Source: Chara braunii (Eukaryota > Streptophyta > Charophyceae > Charales > Characeae). From it: DNA of 64,000 nt. This document shows positions 1 through 9,403 of this stretch, one piece after another (within the stretch, counting starts at the first letter, position 1; the number at the start of each line of letters is the position of its first letter). The position numbers and the translations under genes were made by a program. The stretch is from positions 28,405 to 92,404 of the forward strand of contig BFEA01001032.1 in the NCBI GenBank assembly GCA_003427395.1, in the 5' to 3' direction. Under the pieces are notes generated by a model. It was not told the origin of the DNA. It searched no databases and saw only the letters and a program-made list of their open reading frames with translations.

Positions 1-258
1 CAGCACCCAAAAAAAAAAAAAAAAGGGAATCCCAGCTAAACACGAAAACATAAAACAAAAATCCAGCTCAACACCAAAAAACAGAGAAAAAGAAAATCCC
101 CAGCTCGGGTCCAAAAAATTGACCCAAAAAAACAGGAGAAGCCCAGCCAAAAAAAAAGAAAAAAAAAAAAGCTCAGCAGCCAAAAAAGAAGAAGGAAAAA
201 GCATAGCTCAGCGCAGATACGTGTTGACGACCGTCGCTCGCTGATCGAGTCACCTGAT
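1..258. repeat. A-rich low-complexity sequence
   Basis: Degenerate units of about 40 bp. Each starts with CCCAGC or CAGCTC and continues as a run of A with scattered G and C. No open frame or RNA gene is supported. It abuts the TIR element that starts at 261. Confidence 0.6.
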
Positions 259-260
259 TA

Positions 261-785
261 CCATCTTCCTCCCGAAAATAACGCACCCTGATCACGTGTA
301 TACAAGCTAGCTTTCCGGTCCGATACAGTCAAGATCGGGGGACACAACGCACCCTGATAACGTGTATACAAGCTAGCTTTCCGGTCCGATACAGTCAAGA
401 TGGAAGGACATAACGCACCCTGATAATGTGTAAACAAGCTAGCTTTCCGGTCCGATACAGCCAACATGGAGGGCCATAACGCACCCTCATAATGTGTATC
501 CAAGCTAGCTTTCCGCTCCGATACAGTCAAGATGGGGGGACATAACGCACCCTGATAACGTGTACACAAGCTATACAGTCAAGATGCATACAAGTTAGCT
601 ATCCGGTCCGATACACTCAAGATGGGGGGACATAACGCTCCCTGACAACGTGTATACAAGCTAGTTTTCCGATCCGATACAGTCAGGATGGGGGGACATA
701 ACCCACCCTCATAATGTGGTATACAAGCTAGCTTCACGGTCCGATGCAGTCAAGATGGGGGTGCGTTATACTCGGGAGAAGAGGG
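261..785. mobile_element. MITE with TA duplication and an internal 66-bp array (member 1)
   Basis: The two ends are inverted copies of about 26 bp, sharing the core CCCGAATATAACGCACCC in variant form. The left copy starts at 261 and the right copy ends at 785. TA flanks both sides (259-260 and 786-787). A TA duplication with a C-rich TIR suggests a Tc1/mariner or pogo-like non-autonomous element; that class is inferred. The interior is an expanded tandem array. The right end is 13 bp from the stop codon of the neighbouring gene, so the element probably lies in its 3' UTR. Related elements are at 5095 and 42115. Confidence 0.7.
280..775. repeat. 66-bp minisatellite, about 7-8 units
   Basis: The unit start AACGCACCCTGA recurs at 280, 346, 412, 478 and 544, exactly 66 bp apart. 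A partly deleted unit and two diverged units follow to about 775. Because 66 is divisible by three, several frames stay open as 22-residue peptide repeats. There is no independent sign of coding. The element at 5095 holds a single copy of a related unit, so the array looks like a local expansion. Confidence 0.85.
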
Positions 786-798
786 TAGACAGCAGGGC

Positions 799-3700
799 TT
801 ACCATCCATTGTCATCGTCGTGGTAGTCGTAGTCATCATCATAGGGGTCGTACCTGAGCATATCCACGACCCTCCGCGCCTCCGGACTCCACGGACTGAC
901 GCCCTGGCAGACCAAATCATCGATCTCATCGTTAGTAAACCCGTGTGCTCTGCCATACGTGTAATAGCTATTAAACAACGGCAAGCCCTCATAAAACCCA
1001 TCACCTTTTTTGCTCTTCTCGGCATCTTCCTTCCTAGTGCCTTTTTGCCCATCTCTCCTCCCTCCCGTCTCCTCATCTTCCCTCCCTTTCTTCTCTTTGC
1101 GTCTCTCTTCCCACCCTTTCTCATTCTTCCCGTTTTTTTGCTTATCCCCCTTATCATCACATTCTTTCTTGGTATTACGTTTATCGCTCTCCTTTCCACA
1201 CACACTCACTCCCTCCTCTCCGTCCTCTCTCTTCTTTCCCTCCTCTCCCTCCTCTCTCTTCTTTCCCTCCTCTTCATCTCTCTCTTCTCCTTCCTCTTCT
1301 TCGTCTCTCTCTTCTCCTTCCTCGCCCGACTCGGAATCCTCGTCTTCGTCCGAGTCCATACTCCCACTAAAACCGAAAAAACTCACACCAACAAACGACG
1401 GTCCGTACTCGTCGTCGTCATCGGAATAGTCTTCCTCCTCCTCCTCCCAAGGGGGCCGACAACCCATGCTGAGAGCGCCGAGAACGGCCATAGCCATGGG
1501 ATCCCAAGGCTTCACTCCCTGACCAAGCAACTCCTCCAGATCAGATTCAGTGAATCCACAGCAGTTAGCGGCGCTCTCGTCCTGTGATTCATCGATCCAA
1601 TCGTCGGCATACTTGACTTTACCAGACGACACCCCCTTCTTTCCCCGACCCTTTCGTTGCTGCTGCTGCTCCTGCTCCTGCTGCTGCCTCTGCTGCTGCT
1701 CTTTATGGTATTCTTCCGCTACTGCCTTGTTGCACAAATTCTTATGTCCCATCTGCCAGTCCGTCTTCTGACACTCTTTCCCGCAATAGCGCACACGTCT
1801 GCAGCCGCCGCACACGTGCAGCTTGGAGACAGTGCCGTCGCCCATTCCGCACACATTGCAGCAAACCACTAGTGCATTGCGCGATTGGCCATTGCTGGAC
1901 GGGGTAGCAGACGTTGCCACGTCGCTGCTGCGGGAACAGGTCGACCTGGCTAACGACACAATCAAACCTACCGTCTTGCTACCTACCTCGACGTCACCGA
2001 AATATGCAACGATGCCTCTGCCGAACTGACACGTGGCGGCGGGGCACATGGCCAGGTCAACTTCGTCGGCCTTCCGCCCGGCATCGTTCATCAGAGATTC
2101 CTTTCCCGACCGATACGATCCTCCGGGTTCACTTTTCCGCTGCTGCCCTTTCCCCCCTCGCCGGGAATCACGATCAGGTTCGGACGGTTTCGGTGAGTAC
2201 ACGCGCTGCTGCGGAGGAACCTTGGACAACATGAACGCCTTCACACTGTAAGATCTCGGCGCCTTGGCGATGAAATCGCAATCCCGACCCAGCCATGGCA
2301 AGCTGCCCTCCACGAACTGATGCTCTAGTCGACGGAAAAAATACCCTTCAAATTCCCAAGTACGCTGGAAGCAATCGGTCAGCAGTCGAGTCAATCCCCT
2401 CCCTTCACCGGCCGAGAACATCAGGACCCCGCCGGACCTGACCCAGTCAGTCAGAGCGGATTTCCACGTGGCATTTGAGAAAAACTCCCCGTCCTCTGAT
2501 TGGATCGACAGCACAATACACAAAGAATAGGCCCATGGTGGATAGGCCTCAGAGTGGGCGTCACCACCATTCTTGTCGTGCTTATCAACCCCCATTGGTC
2601 GCTGCAGCCGTGCCGCCGCATCGACCGGCTGGAACGTCGTACAGTCCACCAACCAGCCATCGGCGCGCAGCGCCATCAAAACCCCCCTCTCCTCCTTCAT
2701 CATCTTCTTCCATCGATCGTACCCTTCGGATGAGACGAGATACGGACTCGCAAGAGCCAACGCCCGCCCCCTGATTTTCGTCCCAGACTCCTTCTTGCCC
2801 GCCTTTGCATTCATCGGGGTTGCCGTTGTCGTTGCCCTCGTCGTTGACCTCGTCGTTGACTCAGACTGTCCACCACTAACATCCATTCCTTTGTCGGAAG
2901 ACGGAGCCGCCCCTGCATCGGGGAAAGCAGTAGAACACGTGGCAGTTGTTGACGACTTGGCAGCAGACGCAGACGCCCTCTTGGCAGCAGATGCCGTGGC
3001 AGCAGCTGATGAAGCAGCAGATGATGACGTGGCAGCAAATGGATTAGCAGCAAATCGCTTGGTAGCAAATGGATTGGCAGCAGATGACGTGGCATAAGAC
3101 GACGTGGCAGCAGATGAAGTGGCAGCAAATGGCTTGGTAGCAAATGGACTGGCAGCAGATGACGTGGCATAAGATGACGTAGCAGCAAATGGATTGGCAG
3201 CAGATGACGTCGCATATGACGTGGCAGCGGATACAGCCGGTGTTGAAGACAACATCACAGAGGGCCGCCCTTCCTTGACAACCCCTCGAACACCACCATC
3301 GTCCCCGAGCTGACCAGGAACCTGCCGGCCTAGACTTACCCCCCCCGCCGAGGGGGTGAAGGACGTGTGGCTACTACCCACACCTGCCTTTCCCAACGTC
3401 GGCCTTTGCACCCCCCCTCCATCCGCACCTTGGAAGAAGACTCCATTAGCCACGTGGCGGAAGCCTCCTGCTGTGGTGCTTGCCTCGACTGACAGTCTGA
3501 CCTCCGGCTGAGCACTTGTCGTCTGCTGCCGGGATCTTGGCCATGAGTTCATCATCGTATGGGTGTTGTCTTGGAATCCCGATCGCCCGACCATCCCCGG
3601 CGCAAGTCCTGGCCGTTCATTCGTCGACTGGAAAAGACCTGTCGTCGTACGCTCGCTCTTCGACTCCCCTTTGGAGCTCATGAGCACACGAGAGCGGTTC

Positions 3701-3852
3701 TGGCACGCCTTCGCGGGCAGCCCTACCTTCTTACTGATACGTGTCCATCGTCCCTCCGACCCTGGGGGAACCTCCTGTAGTGCAGCGGACAATGCCGCGT
3801 CTCTCTCGATCGTCCATGCGGCCTGCCATTTCGGAACGCGATCAGGTCTCAT
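799..3852 (-). CDS. SANT/Myb-like, Rossmann-like and MYND zinc-finger protein (paralogue A, 1017 aa)
   Basis: Uninterrupted 1017-codon frame. Residues about 8-60 read as a Myb/SANT-type helix bundle (WTIERDAALSAAL, then RWTRISKKVGL and ACQNR). A Ser/Ala/Thr-rich linker has NPFAATSS-type repeats. Residues about 358-650 form an alternating strand/helix domain (GRALALAS, LRADGWLVD, DWVRSGGVLMFSAGEG, GRGIVAYFGD) resembling a glutamine-amidotransferase or ThuA-like fold without an obvious catalytic Cys. Residues about 662-706 are a MYND zinc finger (CCNVCG, CGGCRRVRYCGKEC, HKNLC), a protein-interaction module. A motif of the type GFTxxDLEELLGQGVKPWDP occurs at about 765 and near the C-terminus, flanking an acidic Glu/Lys/Asp-rich linker. 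No intron is needed. Paralogue B keeps an ATG about 9 codons further upstream; here that ATG is lost, so translation probably starts at 3852. A nuclear chromatin or scaffold role is conceivable but unproven. Confidence 0.75.
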   Translation of the reverse strand: MRPDRVPKWQAAWTIERDAALSAALQEVPPGSEGRWTRISKKVGLPAKACQNRSRVLMSSKGESKSERTTTGLFQSTNERPGLAPGMVGRSGFQDNTHTMMNSWPRSRQQTTSAQPEVRLSVEASTTAGGFRHVANGVFFQGADGGGVQRPTLGKAGVGSSHTSFTPSAGGVSLGRQVPGQLGDDGGVRGVVKEGRPSVMLSSTPAVSAATSYATSSAANPFAATSSYATSSAASPFATKPFAATSSAATSSYATSSAANPFATKRFAANPFAATSSSAASSAAATASAAKRASASAAKSSTTATCSTAFPDAGAAPSSDKGMDVSGGQSESTTRSTTRATTTATPMNAKAGKKESGTKIRGRALALASPYLVSSEGYDRWKKMMKEERGVLMALRADGWLVDCTTFQPVDAAARLQRPMGVDKHDKNGGDAHSEAYPPWAYSLCIVLSIQSEDGEFFSNATWKSALTDWVRSGGVLMFSAGEGRGLTRLLTDCFQRTWEFEGYFFRRLEHQFVEGSLPWLGRDCDFIAKAPRSYSVKAFMLSKVPPQQRVYSPKPSEPDRDSRRGGKGQQRKSEPGGSYRSGKESLMNDAGRKADEVDLAMCPAATCQFGRGIVAYFGDVEVGSKTVGLIVSLARSTCSRSSDVATSATPSSNGQSRNALVVCCNVCGMGDGTVSKLHVCGGCRRVRYCGKECQKTDWQMGHKNLCNKAVAEEYHKEQQQRQQQEQEQQQQRKGRGKKGVSSGKVKYADDWIDESQDESAANCCGFTESDLEELLGQGVKPWDPMAMAVLGALSMGCRPPWEEEEEDYSDDDDEYGPSFVGVSFFGFSGSMDSDEDEDSESGEEGEERDEEEEGEERDEEEGKKREEGEEGKKREDGEEGVSVCGKESDKRNTKKECDDKGDKQKNGKNEKGWEERRKEKKGREDEETGGRRDGQKGTRKEDAEKSKKGDGFYEGLPLFNSYYTYGRAHGFTNDEIDDLVCQGVSPWSPEARRVVDMLRYDPYDDDYDYHDDDNGW

Positions 3853-4039
3853 CTCGTCTCGTCCTACCTGGCAGCCGCCGGCCGGCCGACAGAAAGACGA
3901 AAGCCGATATAGGCGCGATTACCAAGAAAGCAAGCTCAGAATTTCTTCATTAAATGTCTCTCACTTTTAGATCAGGCGACATTAACCATTCAAACACTGT
4001 CGGAATTGATAGCTAACAGTCAGTCGTAACGACAATCCT
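3853..4039. other. Upstream flank of paralogue A
   Basis: The first roughly 30 bp upstream of the start still align with the 5' coding end of paralogue B (codons for a CQ...RDE string in frame). The original start has therefore decayed. No core promoter motif can be supported. Confidence 0.4.
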
Positions 4040-4370
4040 CCAACCAAATCTGTCTACAATCAATCAATCACTCAATCAATCAATAAATCAATAGATCAAG
4101 CAATCAACCGATCAATCAATCAATCAACCCATCAATCAATCAACCCATCAATCAATCAATCAACTGATCGATCAATCAATCAATCGATCGATCGATCGAT
4201 CTATCAATCAATCAATCAATTAATCAACTAATCACTGAATCAATCAATCAATCAACCCATCTTCAATCGATCGATCGATCGATCAATCAATCAATCGATC
4301 GATCGATCGATCGATCAATCAATCAATCAATCAATTAATCAATTAATCACTGAATCAATCAATTAGTCCA
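4040..4370. repeat. Tetranucleotide (AATC)n/(GATC)n microsatellite
   Basis: More than 300 bp of ATCA steps interspersed with GATCGATC runs, self-complementary in part. It lies upstream of paralogue A. Short ATCAATCGAC-type stretches also lie upstream of paralogue B. Confidence 0.9.
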
Positions 4371-5092
4371 ACCATCGTTGGACGACTTCCTCTATAGATA
4401 ACCCAACCCGATACCACGTGTTCTACAAGGACATCATCACAAGTAGAGACGGACGCTTGGCGCCCGGCTGACCGGCTGTCAAAGGCTGTCAAAGGCTGCA
4501 AAGCAGAGAGAAAAAGAATAGGCCTGGTGGCGGTCACCTTGAACTCACATGTAATCAAGAAACAGCCGGAAGCATATAGCCCGCCCTTCGATCAATACAT
4601 CGAAAATTCACCCCATTTATTTCAATCCATTAACAAAAGGTGTCCGTTGAATGTCACATAGCGCAATTCGTTACCACCGAACCAGCCAATCGTACAACCT
4701 TATCTACTCGGAATCAATCACTCGTTCACCGACTCAAACTCGACAAGATCAAGCGACGCGAACTCGTCAATCAACAGACAAGCCAGCAGTCCGGTTAGCA
4801 GAGCAGCAGATCCGAGGCAACAAGCTGCTATGGCAGTCATCCAGCTGGCCCAGAAACGATGCTAAAAGAGGCCCCCTCGGCACCGGGCCCCGCCAAACTT
4901 ACAACCAGCAAATCGATCGAACGTCGGACTGTACATCAATCAATCAATTGATCAAATGACCAACCAATCAATCAATTGATCAAATGACCACCCAATCAAT
5001 CAACCCTCATAGAGCACTCAATTGAATGCCAAGTCCGTGACTGATGATCTAACTACTAGCGCATAATGACTCGTGACTCATGAACTAACCAC
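4371..5092. other. No gene seen; AATC-type remnants
   Basis: Unassigned sequence. Near 4937-4990 a unit of about 27 bp (CAATCAATTGATCAAATGACC) occurs twice. No reading frame here has supporting features. Confidence 0.4.
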
Positions 5093-5255
5093 TACCGTCT
5101 TTTCCCGAACATAACGCACCCTGAAAATGAACGCATACAAGATATGTTTCCGGCCCGATACAGTCAAAATGAGGACGCGTTGTAATCAGGGGAATACGGT
5201 AGCACATACTGACTCGCGACTGATGAACTAACTACTAGGACATACTGACTCGACT
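5040..5255. repeat. Imperfect tandem units split by a MITE
   Basis: A unit of roughly 40-50 bp containing ATGACTCGTGACT and GAACTAACTACTA occurs before 5094 and again twice after 5201. The MITE at 5095-5199 interrupts it, so the MITE is younger than the array. Confidence 0.6.
5095..5199. mobile_element. MITE, same family as 261-785 (member 2, 105 bp)
   Basis: Ends are inverted repeats of about 27 bp (CCGTCTTTTCCCGAACATAA at the left). TA flanks at 5093-5094 and 5200-5201. The interior is one copy of the unit that is tandemly expanded in member 1 (ACAAG, TTTCCGG, CCGATACAGTCAA). Confidence 0.75.
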
Positions 5256-5516
5256 CGGTCAATCGAAATTGACCGGTCAATCAATCAATCAATCAACGGA
5301 TCAACAAGGGAGTAGGTAATCCACGAGCTAATACTAGCATATCTTGACAATTGATCGCCTTGGCAATCGGCCGGCTGGCTGTCCACTAACGATGGACAAC
5401 TGGCATCTAAATCGCCACGTAAGCAGGTCACACTGACCTCCTCGTCGACGCGCTGTCACCACGCATGCAAGTCTCACCGGTGGCTCCGTCTACCGCACCG
5501 AAACTCGTGTACTGAA

Positions 5517-5636
5517 ATGAAAACCATCACGGTTGACATCAACATGCCATGCGCTCTCTTCCCAAGAAAGCCAAGAATGAAAACCATCACGGTTGACATC
5601 AACATGCCATGCGCTCTCTTCCCAAGAAAGCCAAGG
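5517..5636. repeat. Exact 60-bp tandem duplication
   Basis: Two consecutive 60-bp units beginning ATGAAAACCATCACGG are essentially identical. This implies a recent slippage or unequal-exchange event. Both strands stay open through it, but no gene is supported. Confidence 0.9.
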
Positions 5637-6050
5637 AACAGTGCGCTTATGCGAATCGCCATCATATATATTCAACCTCGGCGTTACCGACCCGCACTTT
5701 GCGCATACTCACACTACCCGTACGAAATTTTCTCCTAAGCTCTGGCCGTGATTGCGGTCAGATTCGTCCAGGTCTGGAAGTCATTGCCGCCCGATACATC
5801 TTGAAAAGTCCGAGTGTGAGTATGGCATTTTGCAATGGCGGGATGAAACAAAAAGAAGACATGTCGGGGGGGGAGAAATAAAGAAGTTGGAAAAGAGGCG
5901 CGGCGATAACGGCCGCGTGATGAATTCGTCAGCCGGGGTGCAGGGCCTCGCCGCACTACTCACCAAATGTACAAAATGAGAACGAATCTTCCGTTAGAAC
6001 ATGGAAAGATGCATCGCCATCATTTTTTTATTTTGTGCATTTCGGGAGTA
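5637..6050. other. No gene; contains a dispersed repeat fragment
   Basis: About 60 bp at 5733-5795 (CTCTGGCCGTGATTGCGGTC) recurs with few changes at 53503-53565. Otherwise unassigned. Confidence 0.4.
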
Positions 6051-6721
6051 GTTTGGCCAGGCCCGCAGTCCCACTAGCAAACAGGATTGGATCAAATCTG
6101 GATTGACTCTACACACAGATCCTCTGCACCTCTCCGCAACACAAGCAGACTCAGGCGTTAAATCCACTCCCTTGCTGGTGAGACTGCCCCCTTGAGATTC
6201 AAATTTCGCCCTCCCGATTACTTGGCAATGGCGGGGGGAGAGTGTTGGCCATAGCCTCTGCTGCTACTCGATGAAGGGTGGGGGACGATGAGAAAGGGAG
6301 GCACAGCTACTGGCAGGTCTCGGTCTTTGTGTTAGCCAGACCCCCACTGGAGGCCCCAACCCTATACCCTAACCATTAGGGGCAAGGGGCNACATGAAAT
6401 CTCCCCTTCACAGAGAGAGGAAAACTATGCTTGCAGGGGTCCCCTCTAGATAGTCTTAGGAGTAGGTAATGGAAGGCACAAGAAACAGAAGTTGAGAGAA
6501 GAGTGTAGAGAGAAAAGAAAGAGGAAAAAAATAAATAAATAAATAAATAAAAAATCAGGAGGGTGAAATTTGAATCTCAAGGGGGCAGTCCCACCAGCAA
6601 GAGAGTGGATTTAACGCCTCAGTCTGGTTGTGTTGCGGAGAGGTGCAGAGGATCTCTGTGTAGAGTCAATCCAGATTTGATCCAATCCCGTTTGCTAGTG
6701 GGACTGCGGGCCTCGCCAAAC
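6051..6721. mobile_element. Foldback/MITE element with 169-bp inverted arms
   Basis: Arms at 6051-6219 and 6553-6721 are reverse complements with only a few mismatches, starting GTTTGGC. TA borders both ends (6049-6050 and 6722-6723), consistent with a TA duplication. The roughly 330-bp spacer is GA-rich with an AAAT run and one undetermined base at 6391. No transposase frame, so non-autonomous. Confidence 0.8.
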
Positions 6722-6885
6722 TAGTTGGTAAGAGCGTGAACAGCACCATGAGAAAAAAGGGTGGGCGGCGCTCCGACGGAAAGATGCACAGCGAGGAGCC
6801 GCTACGGCCCCGATCGATGGCAACCACACGACAGTGTCCTTGGCGGAAGGAGCGGAGACCATGTCCGCGTGGAACCGGATGTTTG

Positions 6886-6899
6886 GAGTAGGCATCAGG
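6886..6899. repeat. Target-site duplication, left copy
   Basis: GAGTAGGCATCAGG, identical to 12424-12437. The pair brackets the Penelope-like element. Confidence 0.85.
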
Positions 6900-6900
6900 T

Positions 6901-7227
6901 GTGTAGTTACAGTAGATGCCGACAGCCACATACAAAGTGCGAACGTAAAGTACCACATGCATACAGCAACTCACCAAAGGACGAGAGATAGAGGGAGGGA
7001 GAGGAGAAAGGGGAGAGAGAGAGAGGGGGGGGAAAAGGGAAAGAGGAGAGAAGACCAGGAGGATGGAAAGTCAGCGAAGCGAGGAAAGGAGAAGAACGGT
7101 ACGCAGTGAAAAGTCTCCCGACCGCGACTTTTTTCGAAGGATGTACAATGATGTTCAGGCGGTAGTGACCCGACTAGTTTTGGCCGGCCGCCACCGGCAC
7201 TCGTCACGGCTCTTCTGATCGCGGAAG
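6901..7227 (-). repeat. Pseudo-LTR, 3' copy
   Basis: Direct repeat of 12084-12409, about 93-95% identical by eye. It contains a GA-rich tract and the shared segment CGCGACTTTTTTCGAAGG. It holds the 3' end of the element in transcription order. Confidence 0.9.
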
Positions 7228-7691
7228 GTGTCTCACTATTCAATTGGCTACCTATTTGTACCCTGTGTACCGAGAATAGCAAGACTCATACACTGTAGAT
7301 GAAGATCCACGATCGAGAAAAACAGGAGTCCGAAAATTGCCAGACTAAATATCAGAGCCTGCTACCGCACCGGGTTTCGAACCGCCAACATCTATCCGAA
7401 AAAACCTACAAGTCGCGTACGTCTCACAAAATTCATCGACATTCTCAAGACTGCCACAAAAAAATCTACCTACCTAGTACCTTCACTTTCAGGCCCGGTC
7501 CTGCAGAAGACGGGATTCATCCTACACTTGTTCTCGTACTCAACATACAACTGTTCCCGTACTACATACCGGACGCAATCCTTAGACCAACCGCGAGTTC
7601 AACATTGAAAACGAGAAAACCCAATCGTCATAAACCGGTACCGGTGGCATCACAAACCCAACCATACCACCAACAAAGGTACAGTCCGAAC
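7228..7691 (-). other. 3' untranslated region of the Penelope-like element
   Basis: Non-coding stretch between the RT stop codon and the 3' pseudo-LTR. No hammerhead core (CTGATGA plus GAAA) was found in it, as expected for N-terminal-endonuclease elements. Confidence 0.5.
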
Positions 7692-8918
7692 TCACTTCAT
7701 CATCTTTGCCTGAAGCAGATGTCCCCATCCCGTAAGGACAGGGATCCAGGTATCCCAACATCCTGCAAACTTACGTGAGAAGTTTATTAAGGCTTTATCA
7801 AAGAACTCATCAGGATACCCCCGAATCCAAAGCTCATTCTTCAGAGTAAGCAGGAAATAGAACTCGAGACCAGAAACCGACGTGTAGGTTCTCGCACGAT
7901 GGAGAAAGGAGCCAATGACAGCCACTTTCTGCTGCCGACTCGAATAAAAGACGTAGTCTTGGATACTTTGGAACAACAAAGACTGACCCATTGCTAACTT
8001 CTGATTCTTGTGTGTAGCGCGACATACTATGCGACACGGGTCATTCATGACCAAAACCTCACATCCAATAGACTCCCAACACTGACTGAAATTAGTCTGC
8101 TCCAGTACCAGCCTCTCATCATAACATGCACGAAAAAGTTCAAACAAATACTCAGCCTTTCCCTTCGAAGCCACGTCACCTAACCGAAATTTCACAAAGA
8201 GGGAGACATCATCAACAAGACGGCAGCCATGCACAAACGATGTATCATTGCCAATAGACGAAAGAAAAGAAAACTCATCATATGCACATAGGAGACAGGC
8301 TAAAGCAGGGCTGGTCGTTTTTCCCATAGGGATACCGACAGTCTGCCGAATTATTCGGCCAGACGCCACCACATATGTGTTATCCAGCTCGTACTCAACA
8401 AAGGTTAAGATAGAGTGCAGTTCCAAACGGATCCATCCATCTTCTCCTCTTCCACTAGTAAGTCTTGCCATCCTCCCAAACTTTCAAACCAGCACCCCTT
8501 CGGTGCCCTCACCCATCCAATAATCTAAAATCCATCGGAGCGATCGCAGAATAGACCGGTGTAGCAAATTTGAAAACATTTCTTTAATGTCGAACGATCC
8601 ACCCAGCAGCGCATCACCCATCTTCACTTTGCCATTAATATAAGCAATCTTCCTCATCAGTTCATCAATTCGATGCAAATTGAAATGGAGATTGCCGGGA
8701 AGCTTCTATATCATGCAATTAATAGCACGTGCCACACGCCTCGCACCCAAGACGGAACCCTCAAAATGTGAGGTACTGCAAAAAAACAGATCCTCATACA
8801 GGCGTCTACACATAGCCAGGATTACCTCTTTCGAGTCCGTAGATTCCACAAATGACGGGTTATCCAAAAAAAGTTTCCTCATACTTTGCCCATACACAGA
8901 AGGGAGGATTGTGGTCAA
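7692..8918 (-). pseudogene. Reverse transcriptase domain of the Penelope-like element
   Basis: One reading frame runs from 8918 to the stop at 7692 with two in-frame stops, TAG at 8708 and TGA at 8486. Recognisable RT motifs appear in order. Motif A is SFDIKEMFSNL (catalytic Asp). Motif B is QTVGIPMGKTTSPALA. Motif C is CRLVDDVSLFV, where the usual Y/F before VDD is Leu. A long C-terminal thumb region follows, ending LLQAKMMK. RTs of this clade are related to telomerase RT and prime at nicked DNA. The upstream finger region continues in other frames (CPPFDHNP near 8890-8920), so frameshifts separate it from the linker. An insertion-in-fingers region could lie between 8706 and 9038, but I cannot delimit it. 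Confidence 0.8.
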
Positions 8919-9403
8919 AGGGAGGACAGATCAATCCTCTTAACTTGCCCAGAAAAGGTCTCACATCATCAACAGAACAAGCTTCCATAGAACGAGCTAG
9001 AATAAAGTTGGATCGAAGAAAACAGGGAGAAAGAAGTTCAGAATTCAGAGTTCGAGGGTCCAAAGGAGAAAGAGATTGACTGGACCGACTTTATGATCTG
9101 CATTTTGAGATTAGAAACGGGATGGTCAGTAGAAGGACACAAGACATTTTTGGAATTGAGCATGCAGGGAGGAAAATCATCACGTGACCCAAATCTAAAC
9201 ACAACGTGCCCTTCCACTTGAGGGAAAGTTCTGTTAACATCCATACAGCTACATGCAAAATCCTTTCCCTTGGCAGCCGCACGAAAATTATATATCAAGT
9301 CCCCAACAGAGCGGTTTCGACAAAAGACAATCCGCATACGTCGAATCACCATCTCCTTCCATGCTGGCTCCATGTCCAACAATCTGATCAGAGTCTCGCA
9401 CAT
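8860..9403 (-). pseudogene. CxC linker and start of RT fingers, frameshifted
   Basis: The 121-residue frame at 9403-9038 contains RIVFCRNRSVGDLIYNF followed by KGKDFACSCMDVN. The CSC triplet after a basic segment matches the CxC motif that joins GIY-YIG to RT in N-terminal-endonuclease Penelope-like elements. The chain continues in a second frame at 9063-8860 (RGLICPPFDHNP). Two frameshifts are therefore needed within this region. Recognition rests on the motif and its position between the two catalytic domains. Confidence 0.7.

Noticed and set aside
258-569. 103-codon minus frame made of 22-residue repeats
   Set aside because: The 66-bp period keeps several frames open by arithmetic. The sequence is the interior of a TIR element, and a sibling element has one non-coding copy.
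280-775. CRISPR-like regular spacing
   Set aside because: Whole 66-bp units repeat without unique spacers, the setting is eukaryotic and no cas genes are present.
820-1587. Plus-strand 255-codon Ser/Leu/Phe-rich frame
   Set aside because: Antisense shadow of the acidic tail of paralogue A.
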